Positions 6,979 through 14,621 of a stretch of DNA of 25,357 nt are shown here, one piece after another. The stretch lies in the NCBI GenBank assembly GCA_003661775.1, contig QMWT01000006.1:1-25357 (forward strand), in the 5' to 3' direction. Both the position numbers and the translations under genes were made by a program. How positions within the stretch are numbered: position 1 is the first letter of the stretch; each line of letters starts with the position of its first letter. The stretch comes from Thermoprotei archaeon (GTDB taxonomy: Archaea; Thermoproteota; Thermoprotei_A; Sulfolobales; Ignisphaeraceae). The notes beneath the pieces were generated by a model. It made no database searches and had not been told where the DNA came from. It was given only the letters and a program-made list of their open reading frames with translations.

Positions 6979-8524
6979 CGTCTCCCCCCACGACAGTTAG
7001 CAGAAGTTCCTGGACGCTGATATTCTGCAGCTTAGTTCCTATCCGCGTACTTGCCTCAGTGAATTGTATCTTGCAAGTAGGGCATGCATGCAGTACTACC
7101 TGAGCATCTCGAGGAACATCGCTTAGCCTCTCGCTAGCTATCCTTAAGGAGAGCTCCGGGTCTACTATCTTCAGATCTCCGCCAGCTCCACAACAACGAG
7201 AGTACTCGCGATATCTGCCGCGGAGCATCTCAACAAGTTTTACCCCGGGTATGGTGCGCAGGATCTCGCGCGGTTCATCGTACACACCCATATGTCTTCC
7301 GAGATCACACGGATCATGGTACGTGACCACCAGCTCTACTCTTTTTCTAATTTTTAGCCTACCCTTCCTCAACAAGTCGAGCAGGAGCTGTGTAGCATGT
7401 AAAACTTCGACCTCCAGCTCTACGCCTAGCACCTCAGGGTACTCTTTACGCAACATTCTGTAGCAGCTAGGGCAAGGTGTTACCACTACATCAATGCCCC
7501 TGCTTTTTAGCATTTTAGCCAGTTTCTCGGCTTGCTTTCTAGCCTTTTCCCAGCTGCCCGCTAAGAATATCGGCATGCCGCAGCACAGCTCCTCAGAGCC
7601 CAGTACCTGATACTCTACACCTGCTAGCTCAAGTAGCAGTGCCAGAGCCCTAACACTGCCTCTATCTGCATAGCTGGCCATACACCCAGCGAATACGAGG
7701 GTTCGGGCATTAGGCGTAGGCCTCAACCCCTTTATCCACGCTCCGCGTTCAGTTCTAGGCATGTAGAGAGGGTTCCCGGTTTCAGGATCCTCGATAGCGT
7801 CGATCACATCCACAAGTTTGAAGGGGGCTCTCTCCGCACTGTAAGCTTTTCTCCTTAGAGCGAGGACCCCGCGGTGTATAGCGATCTCATGGGGACAGAC
7901 TACTTGGCAGTTTCCGCAAGTAAGGCACATATAGAGCCCCCGAAGCGCAGCTTCCTCTACGCGTGGCGCGCCATCTCTTGGATCCTCGGCATACTGGGCT
8001 AGAATTCTCATGGCGTGAGGCCCACCAAATCTATGCTTATCAATACTGTACACGGGGCATGCCGCGAGGCACGCACCGCATGCAATACACTGCTTGAACT
8101 CATGAAGATACTCAACTCTGTTATGAGGAATCTTCTCGGGAGGTACGTAGGGTTGTGTGCGTCTGAGGTATCCTGAAAGAACCTCAACTCCAACCCTTAG
8201 AATCCCAGAGTTATCTACCACAAGATCCTTGAGCACCCTAAACCCCGGAAGCGGCGATATCTCTAACATGTGACCAAACCTCTTGACAGGGGTTTGACAT
8301 GCAAGCACCGGAATGCCGTTCACGACAACAGCGCAGCTACCACATCTACCAACCCTGCAGCTGTAAGGCACAGCGAGGTCAGGCGCTTTCTTCTTGATCT
8401 CCAGTAGCAGGTCTAGGATCGAAGCGCTCTCATCTACCTCCACGACGTACTCAGCAAACCAAGGACCCTCATCCTTCGCGGGATCGAATCTGAAGATCCT
8501 CGCTTTAACCTTCAAAGTCTTCAC
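6971..8524 (-). CDS. tfrB: TfrB-like fumarate reductase/succinate dehydrogenase iron-sulfur subunit with CCG (HdrB-like) domain
   Basis: The 517-residue fusion has three parts. An N-terminal plant-type [2Fe-2S] domain has ligands C56, C61, C64 and C76. A central dicluster ferredoxin has C-I-A-C-G-A-C-L-A-A-C-P near 145 and C-L-T-C-G-N-C-Q-V-V-C-P near 200. The C-terminal half is a double CCG domain with C-C-G-M-P, H-D-P-C-D, C-C-G-A-G-G and C-P-T-C-K, as in HdrB. This is the layout of methanogen thiol:fumarate reductase subunit B, where the CCG part binds a [4Fe-4S] cluster acting on CoM-S-S-CoB. No membrane anchor (SdhC/D) is encoded nearby. GTG 8524 overlaps the tfrA stop (GTGA). The thiol substrate here is unknown; the upstream lipoyl protein suggests dihydrolipoate. 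A Sulfolobus-like SdhB-SdhE arrangement is the alternative. Confidence 0.85.
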   Translation of the reverse strand: MKTLKVKARIFRFDPAKDEGPWFAEYVVEVDESASILDLLLEIKKKAPDLAVPYSCRVGRCGSCAVVVNGIPVLACQTPVKRFGHMLEISPLPGFRVLKDLVVDNSGILRVGVEVLSGYLRRTQPYVPPEKIPHNRVEYLHEFKQCIACGACLAACPVYSIDKHRFGGPHAMRILAQYAEDPRDGAPRVEEAALRGLYMCLTCGNCQVVCPHEIAIHRGVLALRRKAYSAERAPFKLVDVIDAIEDPETGNPLYMPRTERGAWIKGLRPTPNARTLVFAGCMASYADRGSVRALALLLELAGVEYQVLGSEELCCGMPIFLAGSWEKARKQAEKLAKMLKSRGIDVVVTPCPSCYRMLRKEYPEVLGVELEVEVLHATQLLLDLLRKGRLKIRKRVELVVTYHDPCDLGRHMGVYDEPREILRTIPGVKLVEMLRGRYREYSRCCGAGGDLKIVDPELSLRIASERLSDVPRDAQVVLHACPTCKIQFTEASTRIGTKLQNISVQELLLTVVGGDDE

Positions 8525-10188
8525 CTTGGGCTGAGGCGCGTGATCGTCACAGGGATCTTGTAGCTCCTGAGCACACCTCCTTCGTATCTAAAAACTATGT
8601 GAGCCAACCACTCTGAGTCGTTTCTCTGCGGATAATCTAGGCGGTAGTGGGCTCCACGACTCTCACGCCTCATGAAAGCAGCTTTGACTATGAGTTCTGC
8701 CACTCTTAGCATGTTGAGAGTTTCTAGGAACCTCACCTCATCAACAGCATAGGTATGTGAAGCCTCGACCCTGGCCTCGGCCATGAGCTTCTTGAGCTTG
8801 TCCAAGGACTCGAGAGCTCTTTTAAGTCCCTCCCCATCCCTAATCACGCCCACATACTTCCACATGATGTTACGGAGCTCCCTCCTAACATCTTCGTAAC
8901 TAACGGTACTACGACCTTCAATGCTGTTAACATGTCTCACCTCACGTTCAACAACCTCTCGGTCAAACACTGGAAGAGGTTCGCTTTTCGCGAAGAGAGC
9001 GGCAGCCCTACCACTCCTAGCTCCAAAGACTATGCACTCTGCCAAGGAGTTTCCTCCGACTCTGTTAGCACCATGAACACCTGCAGAGACCTCTCCTGCC
9101 GCATAGAGACCTTTGATACACGTTTCTCCATTCAAACCTATCCTTATGCCACCCATCATGTAGTGCGCAGTGGGCGACACTTCTATCGGCTCTCGACAAA
9201 TGTCTATCCCGTAGCGAAGAAGCCAGCGGTAGGTCGAGCTAAGCCTTCTCCTAATCCTATCGCAGGATACGCGCCTTAGATCTAGGTACACTCCACCATG
9301 TATCGTCCCCCGGCTTTCTTGGAGTTCCCTCCATATAGCTCGTGCGATGACGTCTCGCGCAGCAAGCTCCATCTCCTTAGGCGCATACCTGGCCATGAAG
9401 CGCTCGCCAAGCGCATTGATCAGAACTCCACCTTCACCCCGCGCAGCCTCTGTGATCAGAAGCCCTCTTATGGGGGGAGGCCAAGCTGCGCCGGTGGGGT
9501 GGAACTGGAACATCTCCATATCCATGATCTCGGCACCTACTTCCAGAGCCAGTGCAACTCCATCCCCCGTAGACTCGATCGGCGTTGTGGTTATGCTGTA
9601 AACCTGCCCTGCTCCGCCGCTTGCTAGTACCACTGTCTTCGCTCTGAACAGCACTGGATCCCATCCCTTAACCCTCCACGCTAAAGCGCCCCACACCCTT
9701 CCATCTCTAACGAATATCTTCGTGACAAAGTGGTGCTCTACCACCTCTACACCTAGTCTGAGAGCTTGACTCAGCAACACTGTGAATAACTCATGTCCCG
9801 TTCTATCAGAAGCGAAGACCGTTCGCGGAAAACTCTGTTTACCAAACGGTCTCTGAGCTATAGCGCCATCCTCCCTCCTCGTGAAGAGGACCCCCCACTC
9901 CTCAAGTTCGTATATATGCCGCGGAATCTCCTTCGTGAGCACCTCAACGAGATGCTGCTCATTAAGGAACACTCCTGCCGTCACGGTGTCTATGAAATGT
10001 TTTTCCCAGCTATCGCGCGGATCTAGTGCAGCATTGATTCCTCCTTCAGCCATGGGAGTAGCGGCAGCACCTATTCTCGACTTCGTGACCACAACCACAT
10101 CCACGCCGAGCTTGGCAGCTTCTATAGCCGCTCTAAGACCCGCTGCGCCACAACCTACTACAAGAACATCTGTTGTTATTACCTCCAT
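8521..10188 (-). CDS. tfrA: TfrA-like fumarate reductase/succinate dehydrogenase flavoprotein subunit
   Basis: This 555-residue flavoprotein interconverts fumarate and succinate. It has the N-terminal FAD motif G12-C-G-A-A-G17, the substrate-site H230-P-T-G, T-E-A-A-R-G-E-G-G at 247-254, a catalytic-region A-A-R-D-V near 277-280, A-H-Y-M-M-G-G near 350 and the C-terminal FAD motif G-L-Y-A-A-G-E. In classical SdhA/FrdA a histidine (HTxAAQGG) holds FAD covalently; here the aligned residue is Ala43 (A-A-A-T-P-M-A-E-G-G), so FAD should be non-covalent. Annotation as L-aspartate oxidase (NadB) is a known confusion, but the directly coupled TfrB-like subunit argues for fumarate reductase. It starts with ATG 10188, 4 nt after the H-like gene, and overlaps tfrB by 4 nt. 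The direction in vivo is not decided by sequence. Confidence 0.87.
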   Translation of the reverse strand: MEVITTDVLVVGCGAAGLRAAIEAAKLGVDVVVVTKSRIGAAATPMAEGGINAALDPRDSWEKHFIDTVTAGVFLNEQHLVEVLTKEIPRHIYELEEWGVLFTRREDGAIAQRPFGKQSFPRTVFASDRTGHELFTVLLSQALRLGVEVVEHHFVTKIFVRDGRVWGALAWRVKGWDPVLFRAKTVVLASGGAGQVYSITTTPIESTGDGVALALEVGAEIMDMEMFQFHPTGAAWPPPIRGLLITEAARGEGGVLINALGERFMARYAPKEMELAARDVIARAIWRELQESRGTIHGGVYLDLRRVSCDRIRRRLSSTYRWLLRYGIDICREPIEVSPTAHYMMGGIRIGLNGETCIKGLYAAGEVSAGVHGANRVGGNSLAECIVFGARSGRAAALFAKSEPLPVFDREVVEREVRHVNSIEGRSTVSYEDVRRELRNIMWKYVGVIRDGEGLKRALESLDKLKKLMAEARVEASHTYAVDEVRFLETLNMLRVAELIVKAAFMRRESRGAHYRLDYPQRNDSEWLAHIVFRYEGGVLRSYKIPVTITRLSPR

Positions 10189-10192
10189 AGAC

Positions 10193-10624
10193 CTAGCCCT
10201 TCTTCACACCCCTCCTTCTGATATCTTCGAGTTGAAGCCTTAGAGCGTCTTCCCCCGTAGGTAATCTCCTAACCTCAGCAAGGTCATCTGGCCTTAACCT
10301 AGCTATCCACGCATTGTAGGGGTTTCTGTTGATAAGCACGGGCCTCCTCACAACCTCCTCGTTTATTTCCACTATTGTCGCGTTTACGGGCGAGGGAAGA
10401 GGTCCAACCCACTTCACAGACTCCAGCATAGCTACAGCCTCTCCCTTCCTCACGTAGGTGCCAGGAGGCTGAGGTTTCACAAACACTATCCTCCTAGCTA
10501 GATGCTGACCAACATCGTCAAGACCCACAAGCACAGTCCCATCATCAAGCTCTTTGACCCACACATGATTCTCTACATCATATCTCAAGTCTTCGGGTAT
10601 GAGAAAACCATCTATTCTCGCCAC
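10193..10624 (-). CDS. gcvH: Glycine-cleavage-H-like lipoyl carrier protein
   Basis: The protein matches GcvH along its length: L-I-P-E-D-L-R-Y...N-H-V-W-V, D-G-T-V-L-V-G-L, R-I-V-F-V, the lipoylation motif E-S-V-K-W-V-G (Lys71 from the preferred start), S-P-V-N-A-T-I-V-E-I-N and N-P-Y-N-A-W-I. The frame opens at TTG 10654, but TATA-like boxes at 10656-10665 and 10668-10677 put transcription start downstream of that codon. I therefore prefer GTG 10624 (143 residues), which also fits the family N-terminus. No gcvT or gcvP lies nearby; the gene heads the tfrA-tfrB operon instead. H-like lipoate-binding proteins serving redox systems are known from the sHdr sulfur-oxidation pathway. A dithiol carrier for TfrAB is my inference; an ordinary GcvH placed here by chance is the alternative. 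Confidence 0.83.
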   Translation of the reverse strand: MARIDGFLIPEDLRYDVENHVWVKELDDGTVLVGLDDVGQHLARRIVFVKPQPPGTYVRKGEAVAMLESVKWVGPLPSPVNATIVEINEEVVRRPVLINRNPYNAWIARLRPDDLAEVRRLPTGEDALRLQLEDIRRRGVKKG

Positions 10625-10655
10625 AATGATCCCCAGAACATGTTGTTTGGACAAG

Positions 10656-10677
10656 TTTATTAATAGTCGTTATTATG
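10656..10677 (-). promoter_or_regulatory. TATA-like region for the gcvH-like/tfr operon
   Basis: On the minus strand TATTAATAAA (10656-10665) and CATAATAACG (10668-10677) lie about 26 nt upstream of positions near 10634-10646. Transcription starting there would exclude the TTG at 10654 and leave GTG 10624 as the first start. Confidence 0.4.
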
Positions 10678-10823
10678 GGGCTCGAAGACTGATCGAATGT
10701 TAGTAGAGCCTAGGGTCTCGCTCTGCCGTGGCTAAAAAGTGGGGTTCTTCCACAGATTGTCTGGCTTGTACTCTTTACCAGAGTAATCTCAACGTTTTTC
10801 AGCTCTACTGCTTAACAGCCTTA

Positions 10824-11588
10824 ATGGTCGGAACCGCTTTGGAATTAGCCGTAGAGGTAAGAAACTTAACAAAGATTTTTCCGGGAGGTGCCATTGCTGT
10901 AAAGAACTTGAGCTTCTATGTGTATCCCGGAGAGATCTACGGGCTCATAGGCCCCAACGGCGCTGGTAAGACCACTACTCTGCGTATAATCGCTACTTTA
11001 CTAAGACCCAGTTTCGGCACCGTGAAGATTTTCGGATACGATGTCGTGAAGGAGGCGGGGAAAGTCAGGAAAATTGTTAGTTACCTACCTGAAGAAGCAG
11101 GGGCGTACAGGAATCTTACAGGATATGAGTACCTCAATTTCATGGCGAGGCTCTACGCATCTAGTAGAAGAGATGCCGAGGAGATGGTGGAGGAGGCTGT
11201 TAGGATAAGTGGTCTCGGGAATAGGATCTTTGACAAGGTCAAGACGTATTCGCGAGGTATGAAGCGTAGACTTCTGCTGGCTCGTACCCTCATGGTTAGG
11301 CCGCGCTTAGCGATACTTGATGAGCCTACAAGCGGTTTAGATGTGGTCCATGCACTGCATGTCAGGAGGGTGATCGAGGAGTACGCTAAGAAATATCAAG
11401 TGACGATACTGCTATCGAGCCACAACATGCTCGAGGTAGAGCATCTCTGCAACCGTGTAGGGATAGTGTATAAGGGATCTCTTGTAGCTGAAGGACCTCC
11501 TACCGAGCTGATTAAGATGCATGGAGCTAAGGATCTGGAGGAGGTATTCGCTAAGGTGGTTAAGAATGCTGAGGATACTTATGGTTAA
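10824..11588 (+). CDS. ABC transporter ATP-binding protein (ABC-2/NatA type)
   Basis: This is an ABC ATPase with Walker A G43-P-N-G-A-G-K-T-T51, signature Y-S-R-G-M-K-R-R, Walker B L-A-I-L-D-E-P with the D-loop S-G-L-D, and H-loop S-S-H-N-M. The short length (254 residues) and the S-R-G-M-K signature fit the NatA/drug-exporter (ABC-2) group. The frame stays open back to 10728, but those 32 extra residues do not resemble an ABC N-terminus. ATG 10824, with an A/T-rich box near 10791-10800 that would give a leaderless transcript, fits the family better. It overlaps the permease gene, so the two form one exporter. The cargo is unknown. Confidence 0.88.
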   Translation: MVGTALELAVEVRNLTKIFPGGAIAVKNLSFYVYPGEIYGLIGPNGAGKTTTLRIIATLLRPSFGTVKIFGYDVVKEAGKVRKIVSYLPEEAGAYRNLTGYEYLNFMARLYASSRRDAEEMVEEAVRISGLGNRIFDKVKTYSRGMKRRLLLARTLMVRPRLAILDEPTSGLDVVHALHVRRVIEEYAKKYQVTILLSSHNMLEVEHLCNRVGIVYKGSLVAEGPPTELIKMHGAKDLEEVFAKVVKNAEDTYG

Positions 11589-12888
11589 GGAGCTCAAGGA
11601 TATGCTAAGGGATAAGAAGCTTGTCATAGGTATGATCTTGGCACCGCTGCTGATATACGTTGCCCTAGGAGCTGTGGTAGGCTTCTCGGCGAGGGAGAGC
11701 ATGAAGATCGTGCAGGAGAGGGCGAGGATTGGTTTAGAATTGGGAATTATCAACCTTGACGGGGGTGCATATTCGCGGCTGCTGATAGACTTCCTCACGA
11801 ACTATGTGCATGCACGGCTCGTCCCTGTCAATAGTTGTGATCCGCGCAGAGCTCTTGAAGAACTTGCTTCGAAGAATGTACATGCGGTACTGTTGGTACC
11901 CAGAGGATTTTCGCACAATATCTCGCTGGGTAAACCGGCGTCACTCTATGTATTCATGAAGATAGGAGACCTAAGCTTGTCCTCAATAGCTCTAGCGGGT
12001 TTATACAGCGGAATACCTAGGAGTTTCTCGGACTACCTATCCAGCTTCCTGATAGTCAACAGTACGGGATATGAACCAAGGTTCCTCAAGAATCCGGTTC
12101 GGGGTATTGCTCGTATAGAGCTTGCAGGTGTTTTCTTGGATCTTGAGCTTGTTCAAGGACTTGTGGGGCAGCTGTTCATGCTGCCTATAGCGCCTATGCT
12201 GGTGGTGGGCTATGCAGCATCGCTTGCTGCTATGAGCATAGGTGTTGAGAAAGAGGAGAAGACCTTAGAGGTTCTACTTTCGCTACCCATAAGCCGCAGG
12301 AGCATCGTCTTGGCTAAGCTCACCGGTTCGTTGGTGATATCGGCAATTTCCTCCGTCTCCATGCTGCTGGGGTTCACATACTATATCTACAGCGTTTCGC
12401 ATAGCGTAGGGAATTTAACGACTGTCAGTATAGTAGGGCTCGTAGGTACAGAGGTTCTAGCGCTCTTTGCTTTATCGGTGTTTTTATCGGTGCTTTTAGC
12501 GTCAACACTAGGGCTATACCTGGGTAGCTATGGTGAGGATGTTAGGAGTGCTCAGAGCATGGTGGGCTTTCTATGGATAGTGGTGCTAGCTCCCCTTTAC
12601 CTAGCTATGTTCAGTGACCTGACGCTGGACCCCGTGCCAAAGAACGTGGCTATATCATCAACACCTTTTACAGCACCAGTGATAGTGTTGAAAGCCTTCA
12701 TATCGGGCAGACCTCTCTATGCAGCTCTGTCGCTTCTCTCCGAAGCAGTGCTGCTCACTGTTGTGGTGCTGCTCCTCGCTCGTAGATTCGAGGGAGAGAA
12801 CCTGCTTGTAGGACGTGGAAGCAGTGGAGGTAAGGGTATCCGGATAAGGTTCCCTCGCAGAGGTCGGCAGGGTCATGAACAGGGATAG
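11566..12888 (+). CDS. ABC-2 type transporter permease
   Basis: The permease has one N-terminal membrane helix after a cytoplasmic M-L-R-I-L-M-V-K-E-L-K-D-M-L-R-D-K-K, a long extracytoplasmic loop of about 150 residues, and then about five helices. E-K-E-E-K-T-L-E-V-L-L-S-L-P-I-S-R-R between them is the cytoplasmic coupling motif typical of ABC-2 permeases (NatB-like). I prefer ATG 11566, with AGGTGG 6 nt upstream and a family-like N-terminus. ATG 11581, preceded by GAGG, is equally well placed, and a still longer frame opens at 11521. The gene overlaps the ATPase by 23 nt and the following CLC gene by 14 nt. Export of a small molecule, ion or peptide is likely; the substrate is unknown. Confidence 0.85.
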   Translation: MLRILMVKELKDMLRDKKLVIGMILAPLLIYVALGAVVGFSARESMKIVQERARIGLELGIINLDGGAYSRLLIDFLTNYVHARLVPVNSCDPRRALEELASKNVHAVLLVPRGFSHNISLGKPASLYVFMKIGDLSLSSIALAGLYSGIPRSFSDYLSSFLIVNSTGYEPRFLKNPVRGIARIELAGVFLDLELVQGLVGQLFMLPIAPMLVVGYAASLAAMSIGVEKEEKTLEVLLSLPISRRSIVLAKLTGSLVISAISSVSMLLGFTYYIYSVSHSVGNLTTVSIVGLVGTEVLALFALSVFLSVLLASTLGLYLGSYGEDVRSAQSMVGFLWIVVLAPLYLAMFSDLTLDPVPKNVAISSTPFTAPVIVLKAFISGRPLYAALSLLSEAVLLTVVVLLLARRFEGENLLVGRGSSGGKGIRIRFPRRGRQGHEQG

Positions 12889-14533
12889 AGAGCATCCGCC
12901 TTTCAAACTCTTGCTGAGTGTTAGGCACGAGGTTTTGGTTGCGCTGACCATAGGGCTGGGCGTTGGGTGTGCAGCCTCTATCTACGGTCTCCTATTCGTA
13001 GCTTTGGATATGGCGGTGTTCAAGCTTCCTCTAACTGGAGCATTCTTAGGTACGGTGATACTTCTAGGTACTTCACGCGTTTTAGTCAGGAGGTTTGCAG
13101 AGGAGAAGAGCGGCTCTCTCATAGACTTGTTCTTGAGGCTCTACCACATCAGATATGGTTATGTAAAGCCCAGAAAAGTGGTCGCCTTAAGCATAGGACC
13201 TCTAATCACTGTAGCAGCTGGCGGAAGCGTAGGTGTATCGGGATCAGCCATATTCTTCGGCTCAACAATTGTTGCATTAGCTGCTCGCTATGCCAGGATG
13301 GGGCTTAGAGCTGTTAGAAAGCTCATGATGCTCGGAGGAGTTGCGGGAATAGCAGCTGTCTTCAGAGCTCCTTTATCTGCTATGATGTTCGCCCTTGAAG
13401 CTCCCTATAGAAGGGATATTGAGATAGGGCTGATAGTTCCTGCAAGTATTGCAGCTGTAGCAGCCTACGGGATTTCGAGGATTATTCTAGGAGAGCAAGT
13501 TCTGTTTCACACTATAGCTCCTCAAGGCCCAGTGCCAATGGATCTTAGAGCGGTAGTACACTACGCGCTGATAGGTGTACTCGCAGCGTTTGTTTCACAT
13601 ACGATGATAGCCTTCAAGAATGTTGTTGAGAAACTATGTGTTAGATACGGGGTACTCGAGGATCTAGGATTCTTAGTAGTTGTTGCAGGGGTTGTCACGG
13701 CGTACGTAACACTACCTCAAGCTATAGGCAGCGGTACATACGCGATGCTACACATAAAGTCTATGTCCCCTGACCGTTCAGCACTACTATCACTCGTAAA
13801 AGCGGTCTTAACTGTGTTGACGCTTAGACTTGGCGGTGCGGGAGGAGTATTCATACCATCGATGGTGATAGGCGCAGCTTTAGGACATAGCTACGCATCT
13901 ATTGCTGGTTTCGAAGCCCTGGAGGCGGCTATGATAGCGGGTATGGCCGGGATTTTTGCGGGTATTAACAGTGCACCCCTCACAATAATAATGTTCTCGC
14001 TCGAAGTTGAGGGATTGAAGGCAGCTGTACCCGCTATCGTTGCCTCGCTAACATCCTATGTTATTACTATGCACAGCTCCCTCCACGCGAATCAACTTGC
14101 ACAGGGGTCCAATAGAAGGATAGCATTACTGTCGGTATATGTTAGGAGGCTTGCCTATACAGGACGTGCGCATCTCTATGAGCCTATTAAAAGATTTGCA
14201 CGAGCACCTACTTGCGTAGCCAACGTGAGGAGTAAGGTCCATGAAGTCCTTAGGTGTTTGAGCGGCGTTGATGAAGAGGTAGCAGTGCTCCTAGACGATG
14301 GCCGTAGGGTTGTCGGCGTGGTGTATAGGGATGAGCTTGAAGTCGCAGATCCACTTCTTGAACTACATTCAATAGCAACCAAGCCTACCACGATAAGCTC
14401 CTCCGAACCTCTCAGAAGAGCTGTTGAGATCATGGAGATGACGCTTTCGGAGGTTCTAGTACTAGACTCAGAAAAGTTGCTCGTAGTAACGGCACAAGAC
14501 CTGATCCGTCAATTGAGAAAGCTAGTGAACTAG
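12875..14533 (+). CDS. CLC-family chloride channel homologue with C-terminal CBS region
   Basis: This 552-residue polytopic protein has CLC signatures. G-G-S-V-G-V-S-G (117-123) corresponds to the GxEGP helix motif, F-R-A-P-L-S-A-M-M-F-A-L-E (163-175) to the proton-glutamate region, and G-G-V-F-I-P (323-328) to the GxFxP anion-binding loop. The C-terminal 110 residues look like a diverged CBS pair. The gating glutamate of ClcA (E148) aligns with Ser122 and the internal proton glutamate (E203) with Ala176. Established CLC knowledge then predicts passive anion conduction, not H+/Cl- exchange. The first selectivity motif (GSGIP) is also altered (K-S-G-S-L-I-D near 78-84). The start lies inside the ABC-2 gene (14-nt overlap), so the genes are translationally linked. 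Confidence 0.85.
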   Translation: MNRDREHPPFKLLLSVRHEVLVALTIGLGVGCAASIYGLLFVALDMAVFKLPLTGAFLGTVILLGTSRVLVRRFAEEKSGSLIDLFLRLYHIRYGYVKPRKVVALSIGPLITVAAGGSVGVSGSAIFFGSTIVALAARYARMGLRAVRKLMMLGGVAGIAAVFRAPLSAMMFALEAPYRRDIEIGLIVPASIAAVAAYGISRIILGEQVLFHTIAPQGPVPMDLRAVVHYALIGVLAAFVSHTMIAFKNVVEKLCVRYGVLEDLGFLVVVAGVVTAYVTLPQAIGSGTYAMLHIKSMSPDRSALLSLVKAVLTVLTLRLGGAGGVFIPSMVIGAALGHSYASIAGFEALEAAMIAGMAGIFAGINSAPLTIIMFSLEVEGLKAAVPAIVASLTSYVITMHSSLHANQLAQGSNRRIALLSVYVRRLAYTGRAHLYEPIKRFARAPTCVANVRSKVHEVLRCLSGVDEEVAVLLDDGRRVVGVVYRDELEVADPLLELHSIATKPTTISSSEPLRRAVEIMEMTLSEVLVLDSEKLLVVTAQDLIRQLRKLVN

Positions 14534-14580
14534 ACCTCTGAACAGTTTAATCCTTTGCTTTACAACGTGGTGAGGATAAA

Positions 14581-14590
14581 GCTATTTTAA
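14581..14590 (+). promoter_or_regulatory. TATA-like box for the B12-type importer operon
   Basis: GCTATTTTAA in the 88-nt gap after the CLC gene predicts transcription start near 14612, about 10 nt before the ATG at 14622. GGGTG just before the ATG could serve as ribosome-binding site. Confidence 0.4.
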
Positions 14591-14621
14591 TTCCCCGTCT
14601 ATATCTGGACTGGGTGCCCAG

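Noticed and set aside
8932..9664. Several open frames opposite the fumarate reductase flavoprotein gene
   Set aside because: The flavoprotein has full-length family motifs; the overlapping frames show none and are typical shadows in a GC-balanced gene.
10193..10624. Glycine cleavage system operon
   Set aside because: Only the H-like protein is present; no aminomethyltransferase or glycine decarboxylase gene lies in the window.
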